A DNA stretch of 64,000 nucleotides from Cephaloticoccus primus. Lineage in GTDB: Bacteria; Verrucomicrobiota; Verrucomicrobiia; Opitutales; Opitutaceae. Positions 41,019-49,860 of this stretch are shown piece after piece. Positions within the stretch are counted from its first letter, which is position 1. Every line of letters starts with the position of its first letter. The DNA lies in assembly GCF_001580015.1 (NCBI RefSeq), contig NZ_LSZQ01000042.1, forward strand, positions 34,743 to 98,742, read 5' to 3'. The notes below the pieces were generated by a model. It saw nothing but the letters and a program-made list of their open reading frames with translations. It was not told the origin of the DNA and did no database searches. A program made the position numbers and the translations under genes.

Positions 41019-42551
41019 ATGAGCGCGGTCGCGGCGGACGAGGGCGGCAACGCGCCGAACCAAGAGCAGCAACACTACGACGTCGCGATTATCGGGGCCG
41101 GGATGTCCGGCCTCGCCGCGGGGATCCGTCTCGCGCACTTCGGCAAGCGCGTGTGCCTGTTTGAGCGGCACAACGCGATTGGCGGGCTCAACAGTTTTTA
41201 CAGCTTGGGCGGCCGAAAATACGATGTCGGCCTGCACGCGGTGACCAACTTCGTGCGCCCGGGCGTGAAGGGTACGCCGCTCACCAAGCTGCTGCGCCAA
41301 CTGCGGATCGACCGCGAGGAATTCGCGCTGTGCGAGCAACGGCAAAGCCGCGTGAGCTTCGGCCCGAGCGGCGAGCACACACTAAAATTCAGCAACGACC
41401 TCGCGCTGCTGGAGAGCGAGGTCGCCCGAGAGTTTCCGGCGCAGATCGACGGCTTCCGCGCGCTCGTCGCCGCAGTGCGCCGCTACGATGATGTGTCGCT
41501 CGATGCGCCACAGGTATCCGCGCGCGAAATCGTCGGCCGCCACATCACGGATCCGCTGCTCACCGACATGCTTTTTTGCCCGGTGATGTACTACGGCAGC
41601 GCGAGCGCAGGCGACATGGATTTCGGCCAGTTCGCCATCATGTTTAAGGCGCTGTTCTTCGAGGGCTTTGCCCGCCCGCTGGATGGCGTGCGCGTGATCC
41701 TGCGAGTGCTGCTGGGCAAATACCGCGCGGCAGGCGGCCAGCGGCGGATGAAGTGCGGGGTGCGAAAAATCATTTGCCGCGGCGGCCGCGCCGCTGCGCT
41801 GCTCCTCGATTCGGGCGAGGAGGTCACCGCTACGCACGTGCTCTCCTCGGCAGGCGCACCGGAGACATTCGCCATGATCGAAAATGAGGCAGGCGGGGAA
41901 GGGGAGCGCGGCGGCGCAGACCGCAGGCCCGGGCAGGCCCTCGCAGCTTCCGCTACGCCGCTGGCTCGCGCGGGCGGACACTCCTTTGTCGAGACGATCA
42001 CGGTGCTGGAGGAGCAGCCCGACGAGCTCGGCTGGGGAGAAGACACCATAGTTTTTTTCAACGACTCGGAGCGCTTTCACTACGGCTGCCCCGAGGCGCA
42101 AGTCGATGTGCGCAGCGGGGTCATCTGTTTCCCCAACAACTTCGCCTATCCCGATGGCCAAAACTTGAGCGAGGGCTTCGTGCGGCTGACCTGCCTCGCC
42201 AATCCGCAGCGCTGGTTTGGCCTGCCCGAGGAGCGTTACCGTGCGGACAAGCAGCGCTGGTTTACCGAAATCGAAAAAAGTGCGCGTCGCTTCTTGCCGC
42301 CGCTCGGAGCGGGCTCGCTCGCCGAACGCGCTGTGGCGACCGACATGTTTACGCCGCGCACGATCCACAAATACACGGGGCACGCCAACGGCGCGATCTA
42401 CGGCTCGCCCGAGAAAATCCGCAGTGGGCGCACACCGCTTGCCAACCTCTACCTCTGCGGCACTGACCAAGGGTTTCTGGGCATCATCGGCGCAATGCTC
42501 AGCGGCATCTCGATGGCCAACTTTCACATCTTGCAGGGCAGCCGCAGTTGA
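41019..42551 (+). CDS. Phytoene-desaturase-like FAD-dependent oxidoreductase A, lipid operon gene 3
   Basis: A 510-aa CrtI/amine-oxidase-superfamily flavoprotein. The dinucleotide-binding loop is AIIGAGMSGLAAGIRLAHFG near residue 24, followed by FERHNAIGGLNSFY and RKYDVGLHAVTNFVRPG. The C-terminal FAD motif region is NLYLCGTDQGFLGIIGAMLS. A Gly/Glu/Arg/Ala-rich insert of about 35 residues (nt 41880-41984) interrupts the substrate domain. CrtI-like enzymes desaturate, isomerise or saturate polyenes. No phytoene synthase or other carotenoid gene is nearby, and the context (KAS, ACP, FabZ, FabI) argues for an acyl substrate. The reaction is not predictable from sequence. Confidence 0.85.
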   Translation: MSAVAADEGGNAPNQEQQHYDVAIIGAGMSGLAAGIRLAHFGKRVCLFERHNAIGGLNSFYSLGGRKYDVGLHAVTNFVRPGVKGTPLTKLLRQLRIDREEFALCEQRQSRVSFGPSGEHTLKFSNDLALLESEVAREFPAQIDGFRALVAAVRRYDDVSLDAPQVSAREIVGRHITDPLLTDMLFCPVMYYGSASAGDMDFGQFAIMFKALFFEGFARPLDGVRVILRVLLGKYRAAGGQRRMKCGVRKIICRGGRAAALLLDSGEEVTATHVLSSAGAPETFAMIENEAGGEGERGGADRRPGQALAASATPLARAGGHSFVETITVLEEQPDELGWGEDTIVFFNDSERFHYGCPEAQVDVRSGVICFPNNFAYPDGQNLSEGFVRLTCLANPQRWFGLPEERYRADKQRWFTEIEKSARRFLPPLGAGSLAERAVATDMFTPRTIHKYTGHANGAIYGSPEKIRSGRTPLANLYLCGTDQGFLGIIGAMLSGISMANFHILQGSRS

Positions 42552-42674
42552 GGGCCAGGGAGCGTTCGGGCCTCCACCGCGCGTCCCCCCGCTAAAATCC
42601 GGACGAACTTTGTCCCGCGTGCCCTTCGCCGCTTGCCAGTCGCACGGGCGTCCATTCTCTCGACAGCTTTTTAC

Positions 42675-44186
42675 ATGGCTTACGACTGGTTAAAAGGTGT
42701 GGACGACGAGTATGACGTCATCGTCATCGGCAGCGGCTTGGGCGGGCTCACCGCGGCCAATTACTTGGGAAAAGCCGGTCACAAAGTCCTGCTGCTGGAG
42801 CATCACTACCAGTTCGGCGGCCTCGCCACGTGGTTTACGCGTCGCGGCGGGCACATCTTTGACATCTCGCTGCACGGCTTTCCGGCGGGCATGAAGAAGA
42901 GCTGCCGCAAGTACTGGACGCAGGAGATCGCCGACTCGATCCACCAGCTAAAGGACATCCGCTTCATCAACCCGCAGATGGATGTGCGCACGACCTTCAC
43001 GCGCGAGGACTACACCCGCGCCCTCGTCGAGCAGTTCGGCGTGCCGCGCGCGCAGGTCGAGGCCTTCTACGACCACCTGCGGCAGATGAATTATTACGAC
43101 GATAACCCGGAAACCACGGGCGAGCTTTTCGAGCGTTTCTTCCCCGGGCGGGCCGATGTGCACCGGCTGCTCATGGAGCCAATCGCCTACGCCAACGGCT
43201 CTACGACCGAGGATCCCGCGATCACCTACGGAATCGTGTTTTCCAACTTCATGGGCTCGGGCGTCTACACCTTTCAGGGCGGCTCCGACACGCTCATCAA
43301 GAAGATGATCGCCGAGCTGAAAAAGAACGGCGTGGAGTGCCGCAAACACGTGCGCGTAAAAAAAATCCTCGTCGAAGAGCAGGGAGCGGCCGACTCGCTC
43401 ACGGGCCAGCCACGCCGCCGTGCGGTCGGCATCGTCGCGGGGCACCACGATCGCGTGATCCGCGCCAAGGCGATCCTCTCCAACGCGAACATTAAAAACA
43501 CCGTTCTGCGCCTTGCGGGCGAAGCGCATTTCGAGCCCGACTACCTCGCGGCGGTCGAGGCCGTGCGGCTCAACACCAGCAGTTGCCAGGTCTACCTCGG
43601 CATCCGCAAGGGCGAGTCGATCCCGCACATCGGCGACCTGGTATTCACCTCCGATGCGCCGCAGTACAGCAGCGCCGAGCTCACCGACCTGCACACCACG
43701 AGTCGCACATTTTCAGTCTACTATCCCGACACGCGTCCGGGCTCCGACCGCTACACCGTCGTGGCCTCGCTCAACAGCCGCTACCTCGATTGGGCCAAGC
43801 TGAGCGAGGCGGAGTACGCGCAGCACAAGCAGCGGCTGATCGACGAGGCGATTACCTCGCTCGAAAAATTCATCCCGGGCGTGCGCGGGAAAATCGATTG
43901 GGCGGAGGCCGCCACACCGCGCACCGTCGAGCGCTACACCACGCACTGGAACGGCGCCTCATTTGGCACGAAGTTTGAGGGGCTGAAGGTCTCGATGGAG
44001 CTGCCCGAAAAACTCCCGGGCCTCTACCACGCGGGCAGCGTCGGCATCATCATGTCGGGCTGGCTCGGCACGATTAACTACGGCGTCATCACCGCCAACA
44101 AGATCGATAAAGCGCTCTTCGATTTGAAGAAAACGGCTACAGTGGAATCGACACCGCCACGGGTCGCCGCTCCCGCTGCCCTCTAA
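42675..44186 (+). CDS. Phytoene-desaturase/retinol-saturase-like FAD-dependent oxidoreductase B, lipid operon gene 4
   Basis: A 503-aa second CrtI-like flavoprotein, only distantly similar to gene 3. The FAD loop is [20 protein letters not shown] near residue 13; [19 protein letters not shown] and [15 protein letters not shown] follow. The C-terminus [20 protein letters not shown] is the FAD-closing segment. The layout resembles carotenoid isomerase and retinol saturase relatives, including proteins found in anammox ladderane loci. It begins 123 bp after gene 3, the largest gap in the run, behind a pyrimidine-rich stretch. The chosen ATG follows CAGCTTTTTAC. An acyl-ACP desaturase, isomerase or saturase role is inference from context. 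Confidence 0.85.
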   Translation: MAYDWLKGVDDEYDVIVIGSGLGGLTAANYLGKAGHKVLLLEHHYQFGGLATWFTRRGGHIFDISLHGFPAGMKKSCRKYWTQEIADSIHQLKDIRFINPQMDVRTTFTREDYTRALVEQFGVPRAQVEAFYDHLRQMNYYDDNPETTGELFERFFPGRADVHRLLMEPIAYANGSTTEDPAITYGIVFSNFMGSGVYTFQGGSDTLIKKMIAELKKNGVECRKHVRVKKILVEEQGAADSLTGQPRRRAVGIVAGHHDRVIRAKAILSNANIKNTVLRLAGEAHFEPDYLAAVEAVRLNTSSCQVYLGIRKGESIPHIGDLVFTSDAPQYSSAELTDLHTTSRTFSVYYPDTRPGSDRYTVVASLNSRYLDWAKLSEAEYAQHKQRLIDEAITSLEKFIPGVRGKIDWAEAATPRTVERYTTHWNGASFGTKFEGLKVSMELPEKLPGLYHAGSVGIIMSGWLGTINYGVITANKIDKALFDLKKTATVESTPPRVAAPAAL

Positions 44187-44224
44187 AAAAACCAACCACT
44201 CACCGTTTTAGGAAAAACCGCCCA

Positions 44225-44764
44225 ATGACCAATGAAGTCACCGCGCTGATCCCGCACCGCCCGCCTTTTCTCTTTGTCGACCGTATCTTGAGTGCGGATG
44301 GCGACTCGCTCACTGCCGAGCGCACCTGGCGGGCCGAAGAGGATTTCTATCGCGGCCACTATCCGGCGGCGCCGATCACCCCGGGCGTGCTCCTCTGCGA
44401 AGCGGTTTTCCAGACCGGCGCGCTCTTCATGGCCAGGCAGGCGCAAGCCGCAGCACAAGCAGAGGCCGGAAGCGGCAGCGGCTCCACGTCGATGGGCGAG
44501 GGCGTGCCGTTGCTCGCCAAGATCAGCGATGTGCGGTTTCGCAACCCCGTCTTCCCGGGCGAGGTTGTGCAAATCGAGGTGCGCAAAAAAGAAGTCCTCG
44601 GCGGCTTCACGATGATGGACGGCGCGATCCGAAAGGCCGACGGCACGCGCGTCCTCACGGTCAGTTTTGCAGTGGCGTGGAAAACCCCGGAGGCCAAGCC
44701 AGCGCCCCAAAGTTCCGGAACTGTGGCCGCCCGCGCAGCCGTCGCGGAAAAGTCGCCCCGATAA
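44225..44764 (+). CDS. FabZ-like 3-hydroxyacyl-[ACP] dehydratase, lipid operon gene 5
   Basis: A 179-aa hotdog-fold dehydratase. IPHRPPFLFVDRI opens the fold. The catalytic pair is His45 in FYRGHYPAAPITPG and Glu59 in LLCEAVFQTGALF. LLAKISDVRFRNPVFPGEVV and KKEVLGGFTMMDGAIRKADG follow FabZ order. A Gln/Ala/Gly/Ser-rich loop (about residues 74-97) and a 25-residue Ala/Pro tail are extra. It should dehydrate the beta-hydroxyacyl intermediate on the operon's ACP. GGAAAAA about 10 bases upstream is the nearest thing to a ribosome site. The enoyl reductase follows 6 bp after the stop. Confidence 0.9.
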   Translation: MTNEVTALIPHRPPFLFVDRILSADGDSLTAERTWRAEEDFYRGHYPAAPITPGVLLCEAVFQTGALFMARQAQAAAQAEAGSGSGSTSMGEGVPLLAKISDVRFRNPVFPGEVVQIEVRKKEVLGGFTMMDGAIRKADGTRVLTVSFAVAWKTPEAKPAPQSSGTVAARAAVAEKSPR

Positions 44765-44770
44765 CCACCG

Positions 44771-45679
44771 ATGAGCGACTTCCTCCAACTTCAGGGCAAG
44801 CGCATCCTCGTCCTCGGCGTCGCCAACCGCAAAAGCGTGGCGTGGTTTATCGCCAAGGCTCTCGAAGAGCAGGGCGCGACCGTCATTTACAGCGTGCGCT
44901 CCGAAGCGCGCCGAAAATCGCTCGAAGCCCATCTCGCGGAAAAACCGGTTTACCTGTGCGACGTCGAGGAAGAGGGCGCCGCCGCGCGCCTCGCCGCGCA
45001 GGTCGCCGCCGATTGCGCCGGCCCGCTGCACGGCATCGTCCACTCGGTCGCCTTTGCCAATTACAGCGCGGGCTTCCGCCCCTTTCACGAGACGCGCCGC
45101 GCTGACTTTTTGCAGGCTACGGCGATCTCGGCCTTCTCGCTCGTGGAGCTCGCCAACGCGTTCAAGGCACAGCTCGCGCCCGACGCTTCGGTCGTGACGA
45201 TCGGCATCTCCTCGCTCCAGGTCACGCCCGACAACTACGGCTACATGGGCCCGATCAAGGCAGCGCTCGAGTCCAGCGCGCGCTTCCTCGCCAAGTCCTT
45301 TAGCGCGGACACCGCGGTGCGCTTCAACGTCGTCGGTGCAGGCCCGCTCAAGACCAGCGCCTCGGCGGGCATCCCCGGCTACCTCGAAAGCTACCTGTAC
45401 ACCGAGAAGCTCACCCTCCGCCGCAAGAACCTTTCCACCGCCGAGGTCGCCAACGCCGCGCTCTTCCTCCTCAGCCCGCGCAGCAGCGGCATCAACGCGA
45501 CCACGCTCGTAGTCGATGCAGGGCTGGGCTCCAACTTTTATGACAAGGAGCTCGTGCGCCTCGCCATGCGCCCCGAGCAGGGGCCGGGCACCGCCGCGCG
45601 AGCAGCAAGCAGCGCCTCTGCGCTGCCACCACCGGGCAGCACTCCGAACCACAGCGCTGCAAATCCGCTCGCGCCCTGA
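44771..45679 (+). CDS. FabI-like enoyl-[ACP] reductase (NADH), lipid operon gene 6
   Basis: A 302-aa SDR enoyl reductase. [20 protein letters not shown] is the FabI dinucleotide site (Gly...Asn-Arg-Lys-Ser). The catalytic pair is Tyr156 and Lys163 in [20 protein letters not shown], numbered exactly as in E. coli FabI. In an ungapped alignment from memory, the second conserved Tyr (146 in E. coli) appears to be Ile. The C-terminal 35 residues are a Ser/Pro/Ala tail beyond the normal end. It may be the general fatty-acid reductase or one reserved for this pathway; no other enoyl reductase is in the window. The start is 6 bp after gene 5, so the two are coupled. Confidence 0.9.
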   Translation: MSDFLQLQGKRILVLGVANRKSVAWFIAKALEEQGATVIYSVRSEARRKSLEAHLAEKPVYLCDVEEEGAAARLAAQVAADCAGPLHGIVHSVAFANYSAGFRPFHETRRADFLQATAISAFSLVELANAFKAQLAPDASVVTIGISSLQVTPDNYGYMGPIKAALESSARFLAKSFSADTAVRFNVVGAGPLKTSASAGIPGYLESYLYTEKLTLRRKNLSTAEVANAALFLLSPRSSGINATTLVVDAGLGSNFYDKELVRLAMRPEQGPGTAARAASSASALPPPGSTPNHSAANPLAP

Positions 45680-45708
45680 AGTCTCCCGCCGCCGCCGCTC
45701 TCCGCCCG

Positions 45709-46749
45709 ATGAAATTTTCCTGCACCTGCATCGAGTCGCTCGAAGTCGTATTGCCCGAGGAAGTGCTCAGCTCGGCCGATATCGAGCAGCGGCTGCGCCC
45801 GCTCTACGAGCGGCTGCGCCTGCCTGAAGGGCGCCTTGAGCTGATGACCGGCATTCGCGAGCGCCGCCTGTGGCCCGCAGGGAAGCGCCCTTCCGATGCC
45901 AGCGCGCGCGCAGGCCGTGCCGCGCTCGCCCGCTCCGCGATCCGCCCCGAGCAGGTGGAGCTCTACATCCACGGTGCCGTTTGCCGCGATATGCTGGAGC
46001 CCGCTACCGCGTCCTTCGCCCATCGGAAAATCGGCCTCTCGCCGCGCTGCCAACTCTTTGACCTCTCCAATGCCTGCCTCGGTTTTCTCAACGCGCTGAC
46101 AGTCGCCGCGAGCATGATCGAGTCGGGGCAGATTCGCGCCGCGCTCATCACTTGCGGCGAAGACAGCCGCCCGCTCGTCGAGCAGACCTTGCGCACGCTC
46201 AACGCAGAGCCGCTGACGCGAAACGGCATAAAGCCTTATTTCGCCAATCTGACAATCGGCTCGGGCGCAGTCGGCGCAGTCCTTTGCCATGAAAGCCTCG
46301 TCGGCGCCGGGCGGCCCGCGCACCGGCTGCTCGGCGGCGTCGCCCGCGCGGCGACCGTGCACAGCGAGCTTTGCCAGGGCGATACTCACGGGGCCGACTC
46401 GCTCGCCATGCAGACCGACTCCGAGGCACTGCTGGTCGCGGGCGTAAACCTGGCGGCGGAGACCTGGGCGGAGTTTTGCGAGATGACCGGCTGGACGGCC
46501 ACCACCCCCGACCGCTTCATCTCGCACCAGGTCGGCAGCGTCCACCGGCGCAAAATTTACGAAACGCTCGGGCTCGATCTGGCAAAGGACTTTTCGACGC
46601 TGGAGCGGCTCGGCAACACGGGCTCGGTCGCGCTGCCCGCGACGCTCGGCCTCGCCGTGCAGGAGGGCGCCATCGACCACGGCGACAAGGTCGCGCTGCT
46701 CGGGATCGGCAGCGGCCTGAACTCACTCATGCTCGCGCTGGAATGGTAA
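45709..46749 (+). CDS. oleA: OleA-type thiolase (3-oxoacyl-ACP synthase III family), lipid operon gene 7
   Basis: A 346-aa FabH-fold enzyme. Active-site residues are Cys123 (FDLSNACLGF), His273 (RFISHQVGSVH) and Asn303 (GNTGSVALP). OleA hallmarks are IEQRLRPLYERL, GIRERRLWP, CRDMLEPATAS and DKVALLGIGSGLNSL. Glu97 in CRDMLEPATAS sits 26 residues before the active Cys, the same spacing as the essential Glu117 and Cys143 of Xanthomonas OleA (comparison from memory). OleA condenses two acyl chains head-to-head to a beta-keto acid, the first step of long-chain olefin synthesis. Its stop overlaps the following hydrolase start. Confidence 0.85.
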   Translation: MKFSCTCIESLEVVLPEEVLSSADIEQRLRPLYERLRLPEGRLELMTGIRERRLWPAGKRPSDASARAGRAALARSAIRPEQVELYIHGAVCRDMLEPATASFAHRKIGLSPRCQLFDLSNACLGFLNALTVAASMIESGQIRAALITCGEDSRPLVEQTLRTLNAEPLTRNGIKPYFANLTIGSGAVGAVLCHESLVGAGRPAHRLLGGVARAATVHSELCQGDTHGADSLAMQTDSEALLVAGVNLAAETWAEFCEMTGWTATTPDRFISHQVGSVHRRKIYETLGLDLAKDFSTLERLGNTGSVALPATLGLAVQEGAIDHGDKVALLGIGSGLNSLMLALEW

Positions 46750-47789
46750 GCCAATCGACAGCTCCTCCGGCAGCGCCGCTTGAGAGTCCGGCGCACCACC
46801 ACGCTGCCCGTGCGTTTGCTGGCGGCGCAGGAGAGCAGGCGCCACCTGCCAGAGTCGCGACTGCTGCTGCGGAGCCGCGCATCCCCGCCGAGCTGCGCAC
46901 GCTTTATCCCTTTTCCTCACACTGGTTTCGCACGCCCGGCGGCGCGCAGATGCACTACCTCGACGAATACGGACAGGGAGGGGAGGGGCGGGAGGGGATG
47001 CCGCACACCGCCTCCGCCGAAGCTGTCCTGATGCTGCATGGCAACCCGACCTGGTCCTTCTACTACGCGCAGCTCGTGCAGGCCCTCTCGCCTGCGCTGC
47101 GCTGTATCGTGCCCGACCACATCGGCATGGGGCTTTCGGAGAAACCGGAAAACTACAGCTACCGACTCCAAACGCGGATAGACGACGTCGCCGCGCTCGT
47201 CGCGCAACTCGGGCTTCGGCGCGTGCACCTTGTCGTGCACGATTGGGGCGGGGCGATTGGCTTTGGCCTTGCCGCGCGCCACCCCGAGCTGATCGGCCGC
47301 ATCGTCGTCCTCAATACGGCGGCCTTTCCCTCACCGCGGATTCCTGCGCGCATCGCCCTGTGCAAGGCCCCGCTGTTCGGCCCGCTCATCGTGCGCGGGC
47401 TCAATGGTTTTGCGTGGCCCGCGCTATCAATGTCGATGGCCCGCCGAAGGCTCAGCGCGCTTGAAAAACGCGCGCTGCTTTTGCCCTACGATTCGTGGGG
47501 CAGTCGCGTCGCCGTCAGCGGTTTCGTGCGCGACATCCCGATGCGTGAATCACACCCGAGCTGGCCCGCGCTCAAAGGCGCGGAGCAGGGGATTTTCCGG
47601 TTCAAAAACCACCCCGCACTAATCCTCTGGGGCGGCCACGACTTCTGCTTTAACGTCGCATTTTACGACGAGTGGAAAAAACGCCTCCCGCAGGCCGAGG
47701 CGCATTTCCTCGCCGACGCCGGACACTATGTGCTGCTCGACGCCGCCGAAGAAATCCTCCCGCGCATCACCCGTTTTTTGTGCGCTTGA
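46743..47789 (+). CDS. oleB: OleB-type alpha/beta hydrolase (haloalkane-dehalogenase-like), lipid operon gene 8
   Basis: A 348-aa alpha/beta hydrolase. The oxyanion segment is LMLHGNPTWSFYY, the nucleophile is Asp167 in VVHDWGGAIGFGL, and the C-terminal His is in DAGHYVLLD. LVPDHIGMGLSEKP-like (here IVPDHIGMGLSEKP) and FPSPRIPARI are also seen. An Asp rather than Ser nucleophile with HGNP is typical of haloalkane dehalogenases and OleB, the beta-lactone decarboxylase that yields the final cis-olefin. Coupling to oleA by a 7-bp overlap favours OleB. The first 48 residues are Ala-rich and the start may lie further in. A low-complexity loop sits at 78-92. Confidence 0.82.
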   Translation: MVSQSTAPPAAPLESPAHHHAARAFAGGAGEQAPPARVATAAAEPRIPAELRTLYPFSSHWFRTPGGAQMHYLDEYGQGGEGREGMPHTASAEAVLMLHGNPTWSFYYAQLVQALSPALRCIVPDHIGMGLSEKPENYSYRLQTRIDDVAALVAQLGLRRVHLVVHDWGGAIGFGLAARHPELIGRIVVLNTAAFPSPRIPARIALCKAPLFGPLIVRGLNGFAWPALSMSMARRRLSALEKRALLLPYDSWGSRVAVSGFVRDIPMRESHPSWPALKGAEQGIFRFKNHPALILWGGHDFCFNVAFYDEWKKRLPQAEAHFLADAGHYVLLDAAEEILPRITRFLCA

Positions 47790-47923
47790 GCAGGAGCAGG
47801 GCGCGCGCGCAACGAGAAGTTACCCGCCCGGAGGAAGAGCGCCGGGGAAGAGCGTTACGCGCTGCTTGAGCCGCGGGAGCCCCATCGAAGGCGGGCAGCT
47901 CTCGCTTCGCGATCACCACTCGC

Positions 47924-49471
47924 TCACGTGCGCCCGTAGAGGGCGGCGAGTTCGCTGAGGTAAGCGGCGCTTTCGTGGGAAAGCCGCTCGAGTTGTCCGG
48001 CAGCGTAGCGCCAGCGCCAGTTTCCGGCGGGCGTGCCCGGGATGTTGAAGCGGGCGTGCGAACCGAGGCCGAGCAGGTCTTGCAGCGGCATTACGAAAAG
48101 CCGGCTCACACTCGCATAGCCCGCGCGGATGAAGTCCCAGTTTATCGCCGCACCATCGACGCGGAAGTAGATGCGCGCGTGGTGTCGGGCGGCCTCGCTG
48201 GCCGCAGCGTACCAGCCCAGCGTCGTATCATTATCGTGTGTGCCCGGGTACAGCACGCTGTTGGCCCGCAGGTTGTGGGGCAGGTAGTGGTTCTCCGCCG
48301 TTTCGCCGAAGGCAAATTGGAGAATCGCCATCCCGGGAAGTCCGGTCGCCTGGCGCAGCGTGTGCACCGAGGGCAAGAGCTCGCCCAGGTCTTCGGCGAT
48401 GAGTCGGCAGTCGGGCAGTTTTTCGCGGATTTTTTGGAAAAACCCCAGTCCCGGGCCGGGCTGCCATTCGCCGTTGCGGGCAGTCGGCGAGTCGGCGGGG
48501 ATGGCCCAGTAGCTGTCAAAACCGCGGAAGTGGTCGATCCGCACGACGTCGCAGAGCGCGAAGTTGGCCCTCAGGCGAGCGATCCACCACGCGTAGCCTT
48601 CGGCTTTATGCTGCGCCCAATCGTAGAGCGGATTTCCCCAGAGCTGGCCCTCGGCGGAAAAGTAATCGGGAGGCACCCCCGCGACTGTGCGAGGCCGGCT
48701 CGTCGCGCGATCGAGCTGGAAAAGTTCGGGGCGGCTCCACGCATCGGCACTGTCGCGAGCGACGAAGATCGGCGCATCGCCGATGATCTGGATCCCCAGC
48801 TCCTGAGCGCGCGTGCGCACATGCTGCCACTGGCCGAAGAAGAGGTATTGGGAGAAGCGATACGCATCGGCGCCGAGGCTGATTTCTTTGCTGCGGGCGA
48901 GCGTGGATTTCCTGGCCGCCTGGCAGCTGCGCAGCGAGTCCGGCCACTCCCAATAAGGCGCCGTCCCGAAGTGATCCTTTAGCGCCATGAAAAGCGCGTA
49001 CGGATCGAGCCACCCGGCCTGATCGGCGCAAAATGAGTCAAAGTCGCCATAAGGAAGCGCCATGTTTGGCGCTGCCCGGAAGCGCGCGTGCGCCTTGAAA
49101 AACAGCGGCCACTTGAGCGCGTAAATTTGCCCAAAATCGACCGAGTCGGCGGGCAGGGCGCGGAGCGTGTGCAAATCTTCCGGATCGAGGAGGCCGAGCT
49201 GTTGAAGCGGGGCGAGATCGACGAGGTACGGATTTCCGGCAAAGGCCGAAAAACACTGGTAGGGCGAATCGCCAAAACCGGTCGGCCCAAGCGGGCAAAC
49301 CTGCCAGTAGCGCAGCCCCGCATTTTTCAAGAAACCGAGCAGCACATCGACCGCTCCGTCCAACACTCCGATGCCTTGATCTCCGGGCAGGCAAGTCGGG
49401 TGCAGCAAAAGCCCCGCGGCGCGTTGGGTTAACCAATCAAAAAGGGGAAACGCTGGTCGCGAGGAGGGCAC
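47924..49471 (-). CDS. malQ: 4-alpha-glucanotransferase (amylomaltase)
   Basis: A GH77 enzyme of about 515 aa that transfers glucan segments in maltodextrin and glycogen metabolism. AAGLLLHPTCLPGDQGIG, YWQVCPLGPTGFGDSPYQ, GVPPDYFSAEGQLWGNPLYD, VRIDHFRGFDSYWAIP (nucleophile Asp region), CRLIAEDLGEL (acid/base Glu) and GTHDNDTTLGW are all present. The start is uncertain: GTG at 49471 is used here; a TTG at 49531 adds 20 residues unlike the family. It converges with the lipid operon (134 bp gap). No other glycogen gene is in the window. Confidence 0.93.
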   Translation of the reverse strand: MPSSRPAFPLFDWLTQRAAGLLLHPTCLPGDQGIGVLDGAVDVLLGFLKNAGLRYWQVCPLGPTGFGDSPYQCFSAFAGNPYLVDLAPLQQLGLLDPEDLHTLRALPADSVDFGQIYALKWPLFFKAHARFRAAPNMALPYGDFDSFCADQAGWLDPYALFMALKDHFGTAPYWEWPDSLRSCQAARKSTLARSKEISLGADAYRFSQYLFFGQWQHVRTRAQELGIQIIGDAPIFVARDSADAWSRPELFQLDRATSRPRTVAGVPPDYFSAEGQLWGNPLYDWAQHKAEGYAWWIARLRANFALCDVVRIDHFRGFDSYWAIPADSPTARNGEWQPGPGLGFFQKIREKLPDCRLIAEDLGELLPSVHTLRQATGLPGMAILQFAFGETAENHYLPHNLRANSVLYPGTHDNDTTLGWYAAASEAARHHARIYFRVDGAAINWDFIRAGYASVSRLFVMPLQDLLGLGSHARFNIPGTPAGNWRWRYAAGQLERLSHESAAYLSELAALYGRT

Positions 49472-49860
49472 TCCCAACTTCAGGGCGAGAAAAAGCCCTG
49501 TGCCAGAAAAATAGGGGAACTTACTGACCAAGAGAAAAGCCCGTGGGCCTGGAAGCCTCTTGGGGCCCTAAAGTCGAGGTTGGAGCATCCATGGTCTCAT
49601 GCTCGCGCTGGAATGAAGGATCGCCTCCGTGTCCTACGATTCACGAAATCCAATTATTAAACATAATGATCATTGAAGGAGTTTGGCACGAATTTGAATT
49701 TGGCGCCGAGAAGCCGGATCCCCGAGAGAACGGAAACTCAAGGGGACCGAAAGCTCGGGAAGCTTGGGCGGCCTCGGATTGAGTTTCCGGCGCTTTGGAG
49801 GATTGGTGTCTGAGTTGGTCGTCCGACCAGTAGAGCCGAGCCATACGCATCGGAAATTTC
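49472..49860. other. Gene-free region between malQ and hrpB with a fragment matching the oleA 3' end
   Basis: No supported gene in about 390 bp. At 49596-49615 there are 20 bases identical to 46726-46745, which span the end of oleA and the start of oleB; the match stops on both sides. Read in the oleA frame it gives LMLALE and then a stop. The rest shows no recognisable structure. Confidence 0.5.

Noticed and set aside
41019..44186. Annotating the two flavoproteins as carotenoid biosynthesis enzymes
   Set aside because: No phytoene synthase, prenyl synthase or cyclase is nearby, and the surrounding genes are acyl-ACP enzymes.
39426..47789. Calling the operon a ladderane biosynthesis cluster
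   Set aside because: The resemblance to anammox loci is partial. No radical SAM protein is present, and OleA/OleB point to hydrocarbon chemistry, so only an unspecified unusual lipid is proposed.
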